Shown here: piece after piece, positions 55,132-63,840 of the stretch
Position numbering within the stretch: the stretch's first letter is position 1
Layout: each line of letters begins with the position of its first letter
From: JAPPHA01 sp963662705
GTDB taxonomy: Bacteria > Pseudomonadota > Alphaproteobacteria > Rhodobacterales > Rhodobacteraceae
Direction: 5' to 3'
Assembly (NCBI GenBank): GCA_963662705.2
Contig: OY759767.1
Location: 4,712,001-4,776,000, forward strand
DNA length: 64,000 nucleotides
Made by a program: the position numbers and the translations under genes
Notes under the pieces: model-generated
Seen by the model: the letters and a program-made list of their open reading frames with translations, nothing else
Databases searched by the model: none
What the model was told of the DNA's origin: nothing

Positions 55132-56417
55132 GGGACTGTCAGGAATTCTGTGCTTGAGGCCATGATGATGGAACAAGAGGAATTATCACATGGCTATCGA
55201 CAAGGACGTATTGGACCGGTCGCTGGCCGCGATCCCGATGAGGTGTTTGCCAAGGACGGGTTGCTCGACGATCTGAAGAAGGCGCTTTCCGAGCGCATTC
55301 TCAGTGCCGAACTCGACGAGCATGTTGAGGATGAGCGCGCGCAAGGCAACGCCAATCGCCGCAACGGTCATTCGAAGAAGTCGGTTCTGACCAGTACGTC
55401 GAAGATGAGGCTGTCGATACCGCGCGACCGGGCCGGCACCTTTGATCCGAAGCTGATCGCCAAATACCAGCGCCGCTTCCCCGACTTCGACGACAAGATC
55501 ATCTCCGCGGCATAACGGTGCGCGAGATCCGCGGCCATCTGGAGGAACTCGACGGCATCGACGTATCTCCAGACCTGATCTCGGTGGTCACCGATGCGGT
55601 GCTGGAGGAAGTGGCGGAATGGCAGAACCGCCCGCTCGACGCCTGCTTTCCACTGGTGTTCTTCGACGCGATCCGGCTCAAGATCCGGGACGAGGGCTTT
55701 GTGCGTAACAAGGCCGTCTACATCGCGCTCGGTATCCTTGCTGATGGGACGAAAGAGATCCTCGGTATCTGGATCGAGCAGACCGAGGGCGCCAAGTTCT
55801 GGCTGCGCGTCATGAACGAGCTGAAGAACCGCGACCTCAGTGACATCCTGATCGCCGTCGTCGACGGCCTGAAGGGTTTCCCCGAGGCGATTACCGCCGT
55901 GTTCCCCGATACGGTCGTCCAGACCTGTATCGTGCACCTGATCCGCCATTCGCTGCGGTTCGTGTCGTGGAAGGATCGCAAGCCCGTCGTGCCGGCGCTC
56001 AGAGCCATCTACCGGGCCAAGGATGCCGAGGCAGGGATGAAGGCCCTGGAGGCGTTCGAGGAGGCCGGCCCGTGGGGACAGCGATATCCGGCGATCGCCC
56101 TGAGCTGGCGGCGCAACTGGGAGCACGTCGTGCCGTTCTTCGCTTTCCCCGAAGGCGTCCGCCGGATCATCTACACCACGAATGCCATCGAGGCGCTGAA
56201 CTCCAAACTGCGGCGTGCCGTTCGTACCAGGGGTCACTTCCCCACTGACGATGCGGCGATGAAGCTGCTATATCTGGTCTTGAACCACGCGGCCGAGGAA
56301 TGGAAGCGACCACCGCGCGAATGGTTCAAGGCCAGAACACAGTTCGCCGTCAACTTCGGCGAACGGCTCGTCAGCCAATGACGAAAACGGCCTCAAGCAC
56401 AAAACTTCCGACAGTCC
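55132..56417 (+). mobile_element. IS256-family insertion sequence with intact ends
   Basis: Imperfect terminal inverted repeats of about 30 bp: GGGACTGTCAGG...GCTTGAGGCC at 55132-55161 against GGCCTCAAGC...GACAGTCC at 56389-56417. An 8-bp target duplication CCCTTTTG is at 55124-55131 and 56418-56425. The transposase frame is broken. The insertion lies in the 5' end of dppD, directly after a stem-loop. Confidence 0.85.
55190..56381 (+). pseudogene. IS256-family transposase, frameshifted
   Basis: Starts MAIDKDVLDR, then a frame change within a dozen codons (family: LLAGRDPDEVFAKDGLLDDLKKALSERIL). A second lesion near 55500 removes about eight bases of the MYARGMTVREI segment and creates a stop (SAA-stop). 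The main catalytic part, 55518-56381, is intact: FFDAIRLKIRDEG (Asp), VVDGLKGFPEAI (Asp), RNWEHVVPFFAFP (Glu). No functional full-length product is expected. The stop codon overlaps the ATG of the next ATPase gene as ATGA. Confidence 0.88.
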
Positions 56418-57376
56418 CCCTTTTGCAAGTCGCCGGGCTGTCGGTCTTTGTTCACACACCGAAAGGGCGGCTTCCTGCCGTCGAGGACGTGAGTTTCGAC
56501 ATCGCCGAGGGCGAAACCCTGTGCCTTGTCGGCGAGAGTGCCTCGGGAAAGAGCCTGACCGCGCTGAGCATCCTCGGATTGCATGGCGAGTTGGTGCAGG
56601 CGGTCGGCGAGATCACGCTGCGCGGACGATCCCTTTTGGGGTTGAGCGATGCCGAGTTTGCCGCTGTGCGCGGCCGTGAGATCGCGATGATCTTTCAGGA
56701 AGCGATCCCGGCATTGAACCCGGTGCAAACCGTCGGGCGCCAGTTGGTCGAGGCGATCAGGTCCCACCGTTCCGGGTCGAAACGGGCAGCTCTCGAACAG
56801 GCGGCCCAGCTTCTTGCCTCCGTCGGCATCCGGCAGCCCGCGCGGTGCTTGCGGAGCTATCCGCACGCGCTTTCGGGCGGCATGGCTCAGCGCGCGATGA
56901 TCGCCATGGCTCTGGCGGCAAGTCCCGTGCTGCTGATCGCGGACGAGCCGACCACGGCGCTTGATGTCACGATCCAGGCGCAGATCCTCGACCTGCTGCA
57001 GGCGCTTCGCGCCTCCCACGGCCTCGCGATGCTGCTGATCAGCCATGATATGGGCGTGGTTGCCGAAATGGCTGACAGGGTCGCGGTGATGTATGCGGGG
57101 CGTATTGTCGAGATCGCGCCGGTTGAGGCGCTTTTCGACATGCCCCTGCATCCCTACAGTCAGGCGCTTTTGGCCGCGCGGCCGTCCTTTGAGACTGGCC
57201 AGCGCCAGAAACCGACTTCCGGTGAAACGCCGGGCCTCGACGGGCGCGGCGCGGGCTGCGCCTTCGCACCGCGCTGTTTGCGGGCGAGCGCGGTATGCCG
57301 AACAACCGTTCCGCCGGCTCAAATCCGAAATGGACGGCGCTTCGCCTGCCATAACCCTCTGGATGCGCTGTCATGA
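56378..57376 (+). CDS. dppD: DppD-like ABC ATPase, system B, with IS-derived N-terminus
   Basis: A 332-residue ATPase with Walker A GESASGKSLTALS, signature HALSGGMAQRAMIAMA, Walker B LLIADEPTTALDVTIQAQ and a C-terminal CxFAPRC-type segment (GCAFAPRCLRASAVC). The first 13 codons (MTKTASSTKLPTV) come from the right end of the IS256-type element; the native sequence begins PLLQVAGLSVFV. The native frame continues backward across the insertion to an ATG at 55084 (MPDEGIPERGASAP). The present ATG overlaps the transposase stop, and the frame remains open through the target duplication. Activity is plausible but expression is changed. Confidence 0.85.
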   Translation: MTKTASSTKLPTVPLLQVAGLSVFVHTPKGRLPAVEDVSFDIAEGETLCLVGESASGKSLTALSILGLHGELVQAVGEITLRGRSLLGLSDAEFAAVRGREIAMIFQEAIPALNPVQTVGRQLVEAIRSHRSGSKRAALEQAAQLLASVGIRQPARCLRSYPHALSGGMAQRAMIAMALAASPVLLIADEPTTALDVTIQAQILDLLQALRASHGLAMLLISHDMGVVAEMADRVAVMYAGRIVEIAPVEALFDMPLHPYSQALLAARPSFETGQRQKPTSGETPGLDGRGAGCAFAPRCLRASAVCRTTVPPAQIRNGRRFACHNPLDALS

Positions 57377-58356
57377 CGGTCAGAGTGATCGAGGGAAGCG
57401 GTCTCGTCCGACGCTACGCGACGCCGCGCCAGTGGCCGTGGGGGAGCCGCGCCGAGACCCGGGCGGTCGACGGCGTCGACATTCGCATCAACGCAGGAGA
57501 GATTGTCGGCCTGATCGGCGAGAGCGGGTCGGGCAAAAGCACGATCGGGCGTCTGCTCCTTGGGTTGGAGGCGCCGGATGTGGGTACGGTCCGGGTCGAT
57601 GGGACGGCGATGCCCCCGCGGCACGCGCCACAATGGCGGAGCCTGCGCCGCGACATCCAGATGATCTTTCAGGACCCGCACAGCGCGCTTGACCCGCGCG
57701 CGCGCATTCTCGATCAGGTCGCGGAACCGCTCGACATCTTCGACATCGGAGCGCCTGAAAGCCGCAGGGAGCGCGCTGCCGACGCGCTTGCCGAGGTTGG
57801 TCTGAACACGGCAGTGTTGGATCAGTTCCCATCTGCGCTCAGCGGCGGACAGAAACAGCGCGTGGTCATCGCCCGGGCGCTTGTGCTGCGCCCTCGCTTC
57901 CTCGTATGCGACGAGCCGGTCTCAGCCCTGGACGTCAGCGTCGGCGCCCAGATCGTCGAATTGCTCGCGACGGTGCAACGCCAGCATGGGATGAGCCTCT
58001 TGGTCGTGTCGCACGACCTGTCGCTGGTGCGCAGCCTCGTCAACCGGGTGTGCGTCGTCTATGCCGGCCGCATCGTCGAGAAAGCCGCGACGGACGACCT
58101 GTTTCGCCATCCGCGCCATCCCTATACCCGCTTGCTGATCGACTCGGTTCCGGTCGCCGACCCGCGGCGGCGCAAGCGGCGCGCCCGGGCGCAGGGGCTG
58201 GCCTCAGAGCCCTCCGCGTCAGACCATGGCTGCGCCTTTGCCCCGCGGTGCTCCAGGCGCCTGCCGGTCTGCACGCAAGAGGCCCCGCAACTGAAAGTCG
58301 CGGGCGCTCATTTCGCGGCCTGTCACAATCCCGCTCCGGTCGAGGAGACGAAATGA
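57373..58356 (+). CDS. dppF: DppF-like ABC ATPase, system B
   Basis: A 327-residue second ATPase of the cassette. It shows Walker A GESGSGKSTIGRLLLGLE, MIFQDPHSALDPRARILDQVAEPL, signature SALSGGQKQRVVIARALVL, and Walker B FLVCDEPVSALDVSVGAQ. The C-terminal oligopeptide-transporter zinc-type segment is GCAFAPRCSRRLPVCTQEAPQL. The start overlaps the dppD stop (ATGA) and its end overlaps the next gene (ATGATG), so translation is coupled along the operon. Confidence 0.92.
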   Translation: MTVRVIEGSGLVRRYATPRQWPWGSRAETRAVDGVDIRINAGEIVGLIGESGSGKSTIGRLLLGLEAPDVGTVRVDGTAMPPRHAPQWRSLRRDIQMIFQDPHSALDPRARILDQVAEPLDIFDIGAPESRRERAADALAEVGLNTAVLDQFPSALSGGQKQRVVIARALVLRPRFLVCDEPVSALDVSVGAQIVELLATVQRQHGMSLLVVSHDLSLVRSLVNRVCVVYAGRIVEKAATDDLFRHPRHPYTRLLIDSVPVADPRRRKRRARAQGLASEPSASDHGCAFAPRCSRRLPVCTQEAPQLKVAGAHFAACHNPAPVEETK

Positions 58357-59291
58357 TGCCGAACTTTCTGTTGATGCGAGCGCTGCGGGGTTTGCTGACA
58401 GTCTGGGGCCTGCTGACCTTCGTCTTTGTCATGCTGCGCCTTTCGGGCGACCCGCTTGACGCGCTTCTTGGCGATGATGCTCCGCCCGACCTGGTGGATT
58501 ACTACACGGCGCTCTACGGTCTCGATCGGCCCATTTGGGAGCAGTATTTGCGCTACTTCGCCGGATTGCTGCAGGGAGATTGGGGCACGTCGTTCCGCGA
58601 TGGCCGCGATGCGCTCGAGGTCGTGCTGGAGCGGGTGCCTGCCACGCTGCAGCTTGGCTTTGCGGCCTTTGTGTTCAGCCTGTGTCTCGGGATTCCGCTG
58701 GGCATTTTGGCCGCGCTATACCGTAACTCGTTGCTGGACCGCTTTGCCATGGGCTTTTCGGTTCTCGGCTTTGCGCTGCCGAATTTCTTCATGGGGATAC
58801 TTCTTATCCTGCTGTTTTCGCTGACCTGGCGCCTTCTTCCCAGCTCTGGGATGCTCACACCGGCGCATTTCATAATGCCCGTCATCACACTCGGCACGGC
58901 AGGTGCCGGAAGCATTGCCCGATTTGCCCGCTCGTCCATGCTCGACGTGCTCAATCGGCCCTATATGCGGACAGCGCAATCCAAAGGCCTTAGGCGCGCC
59001 CGGCGCATTGCCTGGCATGCGGTCCCAAATGCGGCCATTCCGGTGGTCACGCTGTTGGGCTTTCGGCTGGGCGACATGATCGCGGGTTCCGTGGTGGTCG
59101 AGGCGGTCTTTGCCTGGCCGGGTGTCGGCCGCCTGCTCGTCAACGCCGTCACGGCGCGAGAGCTGGCGATCGTGCAGGCCATCATCGTGCTTGTCACGCT
59201 AACCATGGTCACGGCGAATTTTCTGGTCGACCTGCTTTATGGCTGGCTCGACCCACGCCAACGCAGCCGGAGCGCGCGTGATGGATCCTGA
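58353..59291 (+). CDS. dppB: Opp/Dpp-type ABC permease (DppB-like), system B
   Basis: A 312-residue permease beginning MMPNFLLMRALRGLLTVWGLLTFVFVMLRLSGDPLDALLGD. It has YGLDRPIWEQYLRYFAGLLQGDWGTSFRDGR and the EAA loop PYMRTAQSKGLRRARRIAWHAVPNAAIPVVTLLGFRLGDMIAGSVVVEAVFAWPGVG. GAGGAGACG lies just upstream. It is diverged from the system A permease, so system B is not a recent copy of system A. Confidence 0.92.
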   Translation: MMPNFLLMRALRGLLTVWGLLTFVFVMLRLSGDPLDALLGDDAPPDLVDYYTALYGLDRPIWEQYLRYFAGLLQGDWGTSFRDGRDALEVVLERVPATLQLGFAAFVFSLCLGIPLGILAALYRNSLLDRFAMGFSVLGFALPNFFMGILLILLFSLTWRLLPSSGMLTPAHFIMPVITLGTAGAGSIARFARSSMLDVLNRPYMRTAQSKGLRRARRIAWHAVPNAAIPVVTLLGFRLGDMIAGSVVVEAVFAWPGVGRLLVNAVTARELAIVQAIIVLVTLTMVTANFLVDLLYGWLDPRQRSRSARDGS

Positions 59292-60156
59292 AACCTCGCT
59301 CCTGCGCCAGCCGGGTTTTCTGACCCTCCCGCGACCGCCCAAAACCGTCCGCCTGGCACTTGGCCTGCTGTTGGTGATGTGCCTGTGCGGTGTTTTCGCA
59401 AGTCTGCTGGCGCCTTACGATTTCGTGGACCAGAACCTGCGCAATCGCTTCGTCCCGCCTGTCGGCCTCGGCGGGGATTGGGCGCATCCGTTGGGGACGG
59501 ATGCATTGGGGCGCGACGTGCTCAGCCGGCTCTTTTTCGCGATCCGCGTCAGTCTCGGCATCGCCCTTCTCGGAACCCTGATTGGCGCGGTCCTGGGAAC
59601 GTTCCTTGGCTTCGTCGCGGCCCATGCGCATGGCTGGCTGGGGGGGCTGATCATGGCGCTCGTCGACGCACAGGCGGCGCTGCCGTTCCAGATCCTGGTG
59701 CTGGGTGCGCTAGCGCTTTTCGGAAACGAGCTGTGGCTGTTTATCGGGCTCGTCGGCCTTGCCGGATGGGAGACCTATGCCCGGCTGGTTCGGGGATCCG
59801 TGCTCGCCGCTCAACAGGAAGGGTATGTCTCGGCGCTCAGCGCACTGGGCGCGGGGCCATGGCGGCTTTACGCAAAGCACGTCTTGCCCAATGTCGCAAG
59901 TATCCTGATCGTGCAGCTCAGTCTGAATTTCCCCTCGACCATCCTGCTCGAAACCGCTCTCAGCTTTCTCGGACTCGGCATTCAAGCGCCGCTCACAAGC
60001 CTCGGGGAAATGCTTGGATCGGGGCGCGATCACCTCCTTCTGGCATGGTGGGTCGCCGTCATTCCCGGCGTGACGATCTTCCTGATCACCTTGGCCATGA
60101 GCCTTGTCGGGGATTGGCTGCGCGACGTGTTGGACCCCGAGGTGAGTGATCAGTGA
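59281..60156 (+). CDS. dppC: Opp/Dpp-type ABC permease (DppC-like), system B
   Basis: A 291-residue permease with LLAPYDFVDQNLRNRFVPP, HPLGTDALGRDVLSRLFFAIRVSLGIALLGTLIGAVLG, the loop GYVSALSALGAGPWRLYAKHVLPNVASILIVQLSLNFPSTILLETALSFLGLGIQ and WLRDVLDPE at the end. The ATG at 59281 overlaps dppB by 11 bases; a GTG just before it is an alternative. It is the last gene of system B; repeat 2 begins about 100 bp later. Confidence 0.92.
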   Translation: MDPETSLLRQPGFLTLPRPPKTVRLALGLLLVMCLCGVFASLLAPYDFVDQNLRNRFVPPVGLGGDWAHPLGTDALGRDVLSRLFFAIRVSLGIALLGTLIGAVLGTFLGFVAAHAHGWLGGLIMALVDAQAALPFQILVLGALALFGNELWLFIGLVGLAGWETYARLVRGSVLAAQQEGYVSALSALGAGPWRLYAKHVLPNVASILIVQLSLNFPSTILLETALSFLGLGIQAPLTSLGEMLGSGRDHLLLAWWVAVIPGVTIFLITLAMSLVGDWLRDVLDPEVSDQ

Positions 60157-60255
60157 TGAACTGAAATCACGCTGCTGAACCATTCATTTGCGAGGAAGCA
60201 TTCTTTGGCCGCGTAGCAGTAAACTTGAGAAAGATATTTTCGGCTGCACGGAAAC

Positions 60256-61841
60256 TCAAGGGTCGGTCACATGGGTTGTCCGGAGACGGCTGGGTCATAA
60301 GCAATCAAGGAGTTCACGCATGTCCAAACTACCCACGCTCGGCGCCGCCTTGCGCCCCGAAGAATTGCCCCCCCATATCGACTGGCTGGTCGATGGCGCC
60401 CGCGACCTGGAGCTTCAGGGTTTTCACTATCCCGACGTGCTGGTTGCCGGCGATTGGAAACCTCGCGCCGCCGAGGTGCGCAAGCTCCTGGAAAACCACA
60501 AGGGCCGCCAGGGCATGCATGGCCCGCACTCGGTGCCGCTGGCCTCGGAAGATCCAGGGATGCGCGCTTTGGCACAAGAGCGCCTGGGCCAATGTCTCGA
60601 TGTGTGTGAAGAGCTGGGGCTGACGCAGATGGTCATCCACAGCCCCTACATCCACTGGGACCAGGAGAACCTCTATCGCCTGCCCGGGTATCGCGCGGAA
60701 AAGCTTGCCGACTTCATCGCCACGATTGAGCCCGTGATGCCACGCGTTGAGGCCCTTGGCGTGGAGATGGTGGTCGAAAACGTCGAAGACCGCGACCCGG
60801 CGATCCGCCGCGACATCGTCCGCCATTTCGACAGCGCGGCGCTCAGGCTCTCCGTCGATACCGGCCACGCGTATTACGCGAACCGGATGGGCGCGGCGCC
60901 GTCGGTGGAATTGTTCGTGCGCGCGGCGGGCGAAGACCTGGCGCATCTGCATCTACAAGACGCAGACGGGCTCGCAGACCGGCACTGGGCAATTGGCGAC
61001 GGCACCGTGCCGTGGCGTGCCGTCTTCGAAGAGTTGGGCCGGCTGTCGTTCAATCCCCGCCTGATCATCGAGATCCGCGACAGGACCGATGTGCTCCGCT
61101 CGGCCGAGTATCTGGTGCAGCTGGGCCTTGCCCAGTGAGGACAAAAGCCCGACGGCTAAGAAAAAAGTTCGAAGTGTCGTGGGTAGTTTGTCAAACACAT
61201 TGTCGCGAACGAGTTCATTCGGGGACTAAACACAAAGGTGTCGCTCGAAGCTAGACCGGGATTATGGATCTCTTTTCTGATATTGAGGCGTGGTCGGAAC
61301 TGCACCTGTGTCAAACACGCGTGCAAGGGCAAGGATCGCGACCTGGTGGCGTTTGACCAGGGTTGGCGACACACCCGCTCCACTGATTTGCCGGAAGGTC
61401 ATGACGTGGTCTGCCACAAAATCATTGGCGTGCTCAGCGAGCCCTAACCTGGCGAAGCCTGGGGCGGTTCTGGAATAAACACGAGATTTCCAGTGTAGCA
61501 GAGCTGCCGGGATCATCTTGAGAGCGAGTTTCGCCAACCTGGTCCTTTTTTTTACGGGTTTGCCGGTGGCTATTGCACGTCAAATGCACACGGCCCAACC
61601 CGCTGGCTCCGGGGGGGAGCAGCCGGTCAACCCCATCGGCGCACATGCAATCCACCGGGGCCTTGTCCTCGATGATGCGTGGCGGGCTCGGAGGGAATGA
61701 AGGGACGGCGACCCTGTCAGCCAAGTCGTGGCTCACGATGTCAGTATTGATTTAATGACAGTTTGCATTGAGTCAATCGATTGGAGAAATACCGAAGAAA
61801 TAGTTAGCCTTTCTTGGACGTCGAATCTGGTCCGTGTCAAC
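60256..61841 (+). repeat. 1.6-kb direct repeat, copy 2
   Basis: Second copy of 51814-53401, diverged by only a few percent by eye. The left boundary falls near CAAGGGTCGGTCAC. The right boundary is just past the TCGAATCTGGTCCGTGTC segment. Its position between system B and SBP2 makes the two copies flank a whole transporter. Confidence 0.9.
60320..61138 (+). CDS. sugar-phosphate isomerase/epimerase (TIM barrel), copy 2
   Basis: A 272-residue paralogue of the gene at 51880, same length and start (AAGGAG upstream). Differences seen are A-to-P (ELPPHID), D-to-Y (FHYPDV), K-to-E (ASEDP), A-to-C (GQCLDV), R-to-Y (GYRAEK), I-to-V (MVVENV) and A-to-V (EYLVQ). Metal-site residues are unchanged, so both copies may be active. 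It is downstream of system B and upstream of SBP2. Confidence 0.85.
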   Translation: MSKLPTLGAALRPEELPPHIDWLVDGARDLELQGFHYPDVLVAGDWKPRAAEVRKLLENHKGRQGMHGPHSVPLASEDPGMRALAQERLGQCLDVCEELGLTQMVIHSPYIHWDQENLYRLPGYRAEKLADFIATIEPVMPRVEALGVEMVVENVEDRDPAIRRDIVRHFDSAALRLSVDTGHAYYANRMGAAPSVELFVRAAGEDLAHLHLQDADGLADRHWAIGDGTVPWRAVFEELGRLSFNPRLIIEIRDRTDVLRSAEYLVQLGLAQ

Positions 61842-61994
61842 AACTTCCGGGACCATTGCCTCCTCGTGAAGCGCGGTCCTGTCAGACGCACGTATCAGAA
61901 CAGGGCGAACAGGGCGGCCCGCCGTTTTAACCAGCAACGACTTGCGGAGGGTTTAGCCACCGGACGCAACAAGTCAACGTGGAGGAATGAACCC
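61139..61994. other. non-coding part of repeat 2 and SBP2 leader
   Basis: Shares about 700 bp with 52699-53401, then has unique sequence from about 61842. GGAGGAA at 61981-61987 is the SBP2 ribosome-binding site. Open frames in the shared part show no family features. Confidence 0.45.
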
Positions 61995-63542
61995 ATGAGG
62001 AAATTTGGAAAAATATCAACTGGCGCACTGGTTGCGCTGGTTATGGCCGCCCCGCTGCCAGTCGCCGCCGCGGAGATCGTGATCGGCGTTGCGTCGGTTC
62101 GAAAAGGGCACGACAACCGCACCGAAACGTCGAACGCGTCCACTGGCATCTTCTATGCCATCCACGAGGCGCTGATCGAACGCGATGCGTTCCAGCCGGG
62201 CGTGTTCATCCCCGGTCTTGCGACCGAATGGGAGATGATCGACGACGACACCATGGAGCTGAAGCTGCGGGAAGGCGTGACCTTCCACAACGGCGACACC
62301 ATGGATGCCTACGACGTCGAAGCCTCGCTCGATCCGATCATCAAGCTGGAAAACAAGCGCTACCGCAACCCGCACGGCAAAATGTTCTACAACTTCGAGG
62401 ATGTTGAAGTGGTGGACGACATGACCGTTCGCATCCACACCAAGCGCCCCGACGCGCTGATGGAGACGCTTCTGTCCGTGCGCAATGCCGGCATCCGCTC
62501 GTTGGACCGGATCAATGACGGCCAGGAAGATCAGCACGGCCTGCATCCGATCGGCGCTGGCCCTTACAAGGTCGCCAGCATCGTGCCGGGCGAGAGCGTG
62601 ATGCTCGAGCGCTTTGACGATTACTGGGGTGAGCCGGCGCCCTTCGACAAGGTGACCTTCACGCGCATCCCGGAAGTCTCGACCCGCATCACCGCGCTGG
62701 TAAACGGCGAAGTGGACATTGTCTCGGAAATCCCTCCGGATCAGTACGCGCTGATCGACAACGAAACGGGGCTGAAGCGCGTTGAAGTCACCTATCCGAT
62801 GTACCACGTGTACCTCTTCAACAACGCCCACCCGGTGACCTCGGACGTGAAACTGCGCCAGGCGCTCACCCACGCGATCGACTATGAAGGCCTGGTCGAG
62901 GCGCTGTTTAGCGGTCAGGGCATGGCCCCGGGGGGGATGCAGTACAAGCAGGTGGGCGAGACGTACAACCCCGATCTCGACATCTTCAACTACGATCTCG
63001 AACGCGCTCGCGAACTGCTGGCCGAGTCGGACTACGGCGGCGAGGATGTCGAAATCACCATCTACCCCAACTACTATCTCTACGGTGAGCTTGCTGCCCA
63101 GGCGATCCAGGATATGTGGCAGGACATCGGCGTCAACGTAAAGCTCGTTCATATCCCGGTCGGTGGGCTTACGGTCGACAAGGACCCCGGCACCATGGTG
63201 CGCAATTGGTCGATACCGATGTTGTACGGCGACATCATGGGTGTGATGGACAATGCGCTGACGGAAGACGGCTGGGCCTCGAAGCGCGGGTATTTCGACC
63301 CCTATGCCGATCCGCGCTGGCTGGAATACTACGAGGTCGCCCGCTTCGGCCAGACCGTAGAAGAGCGCAAAGAGGCCTACGCTAAGCTGCACGACGTCTT
63401 CAGCGACCTCGCGCCGCTCATCGCGCTCTACCAGCCTGCGGACTCTTACGCGATGCGTGCGGATATCGACTTTGAGATCCCAACCGCGCTGCGCCCGTTC
63501 ACGCTGCCGCTGCGCGCGGGTCAAATCACTGTCGGCGAGTAA
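61995..63542 (+). CDS. dppA: family-5 ABC solute-binding protein (SBP2)
   Basis: A 515-residue SBP_bac_5 protein. The signal peptide is MRKFGKISTGALVALVMAAPLPVAAAE. Typical segments are LREGVTFHNGDTMDAYDVEASLDPI, LHPIGAGPYKVASIVPGESVMLERFDDYWGEP, LRQALTHAIDYEGLVEALFSGQG and YDLERARELLAESDYGGEDVEITIYPNYY. The ATG at 61995 is selected by GGAGGAA. It is clearly different from SBP1. It is followed by a stem-loop and a dead DppC fragment, so its own permeases may be those of system A. Confidence 0.9.
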   Translation: MRKFGKISTGALVALVMAAPLPVAAAEIVIGVASVRKGHDNRTETSNASTGIFYAIHEALIERDAFQPGVFIPGLATEWEMIDDDTMELKLREGVTFHNGDTMDAYDVEASLDPIIKLENKRYRNPHGKMFYNFEDVEVVDDMTVRIHTKRPDALMETLLSVRNAGIRSLDRINDGQEDQHGLHPIGAGPYKVASIVPGESVMLERFDDYWGEPAPFDKVTFTRIPEVSTRITALVNGEVDIVSEIPPDQYALIDNETGLKRVEVTYPMYHVYLFNNAHPVTSDVKLRQALTHAIDYEGLVEALFSGQGMAPGGMQYKQVGETYNPDLDIFNYDLERARELLAESDYGGEDVEITIYPNYYLYGELAAQAIQDMWQDIGVNVKLVHIPVGGLTVDKDPGTMVRNWSIPMLYGDIMGVMDNALTEDGWASKRGYFDPYADPRWLEYYEVARFGQTVEERKEAYAKLHDVFSDLAPLIALYQPADSYAMRADIDFEIPTALRPFTLPLRAGQITVGE

Positions 63543-63556
63543 CGCTGCAATGGCTT

Positions 63557-63578
63557 GGGCGGGTCCTGCCACCCGCCC
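63557..63578 (+). terminator. stem-loop after SBP2
   Basis: GGGCGGGT (63557-63564) pairs with ACCCGCCC (63571-63578) around a six-base loop, 14 bp after the stop. No T run follows. Confidence 0.55.
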
Positions 63579-63618
63579 GGCTGCCTTTGCCAACGCGATA
63601 CTCGGAACGGGCCTTTCA

Positions 63619-63840
63619 GATGATCCTTGGATCGTGCCCTGCAATCCGAACATGTCGGGCAACCTGAGCTCGATGGATGTGGCGGGCCGGATTGCGGGCG
63701 GCGATCCCGATCATTTCGTGTACGGCGACAAGCTTGTGCAGGAAAATTTCTCGTGCCTGATCCATGGCATGCAAGTGAATGTCGCCTTGTCGGTGCTGGG
63801 CGTGGCGATAACGAAAGCCGGAGATGATGCGCTCGCGTAA
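63619..63840 (+). pseudogene. DppC permease fragment related to system A
   Basis: Reads DDPWIVPCNPN, then RIAGGDPDHFVYGDKLVQENFSCLIHGMQVNVALSVLGVAIT. This matches the system A DppC segment APWIAPYDPND ... WIAGGDPDHLMGTDKLGRDMFSRLIYGIRVSVGLSVLGVVIG. No start codon or remaining domains exist, and key GTDxLGRD residues are degraded. It indicates that SBP2 was once followed by a system A-type operon. Confidence 0.75.

Noticed and set aside
62016..63662. 548-codon open frame on the minus strand
   Set aside because: It is antisense to the SBP2 gene, which has a signal peptide, ribosome-binding site and family motifs. The antisense frame has none; long shadows are common in GC-rich DNA.
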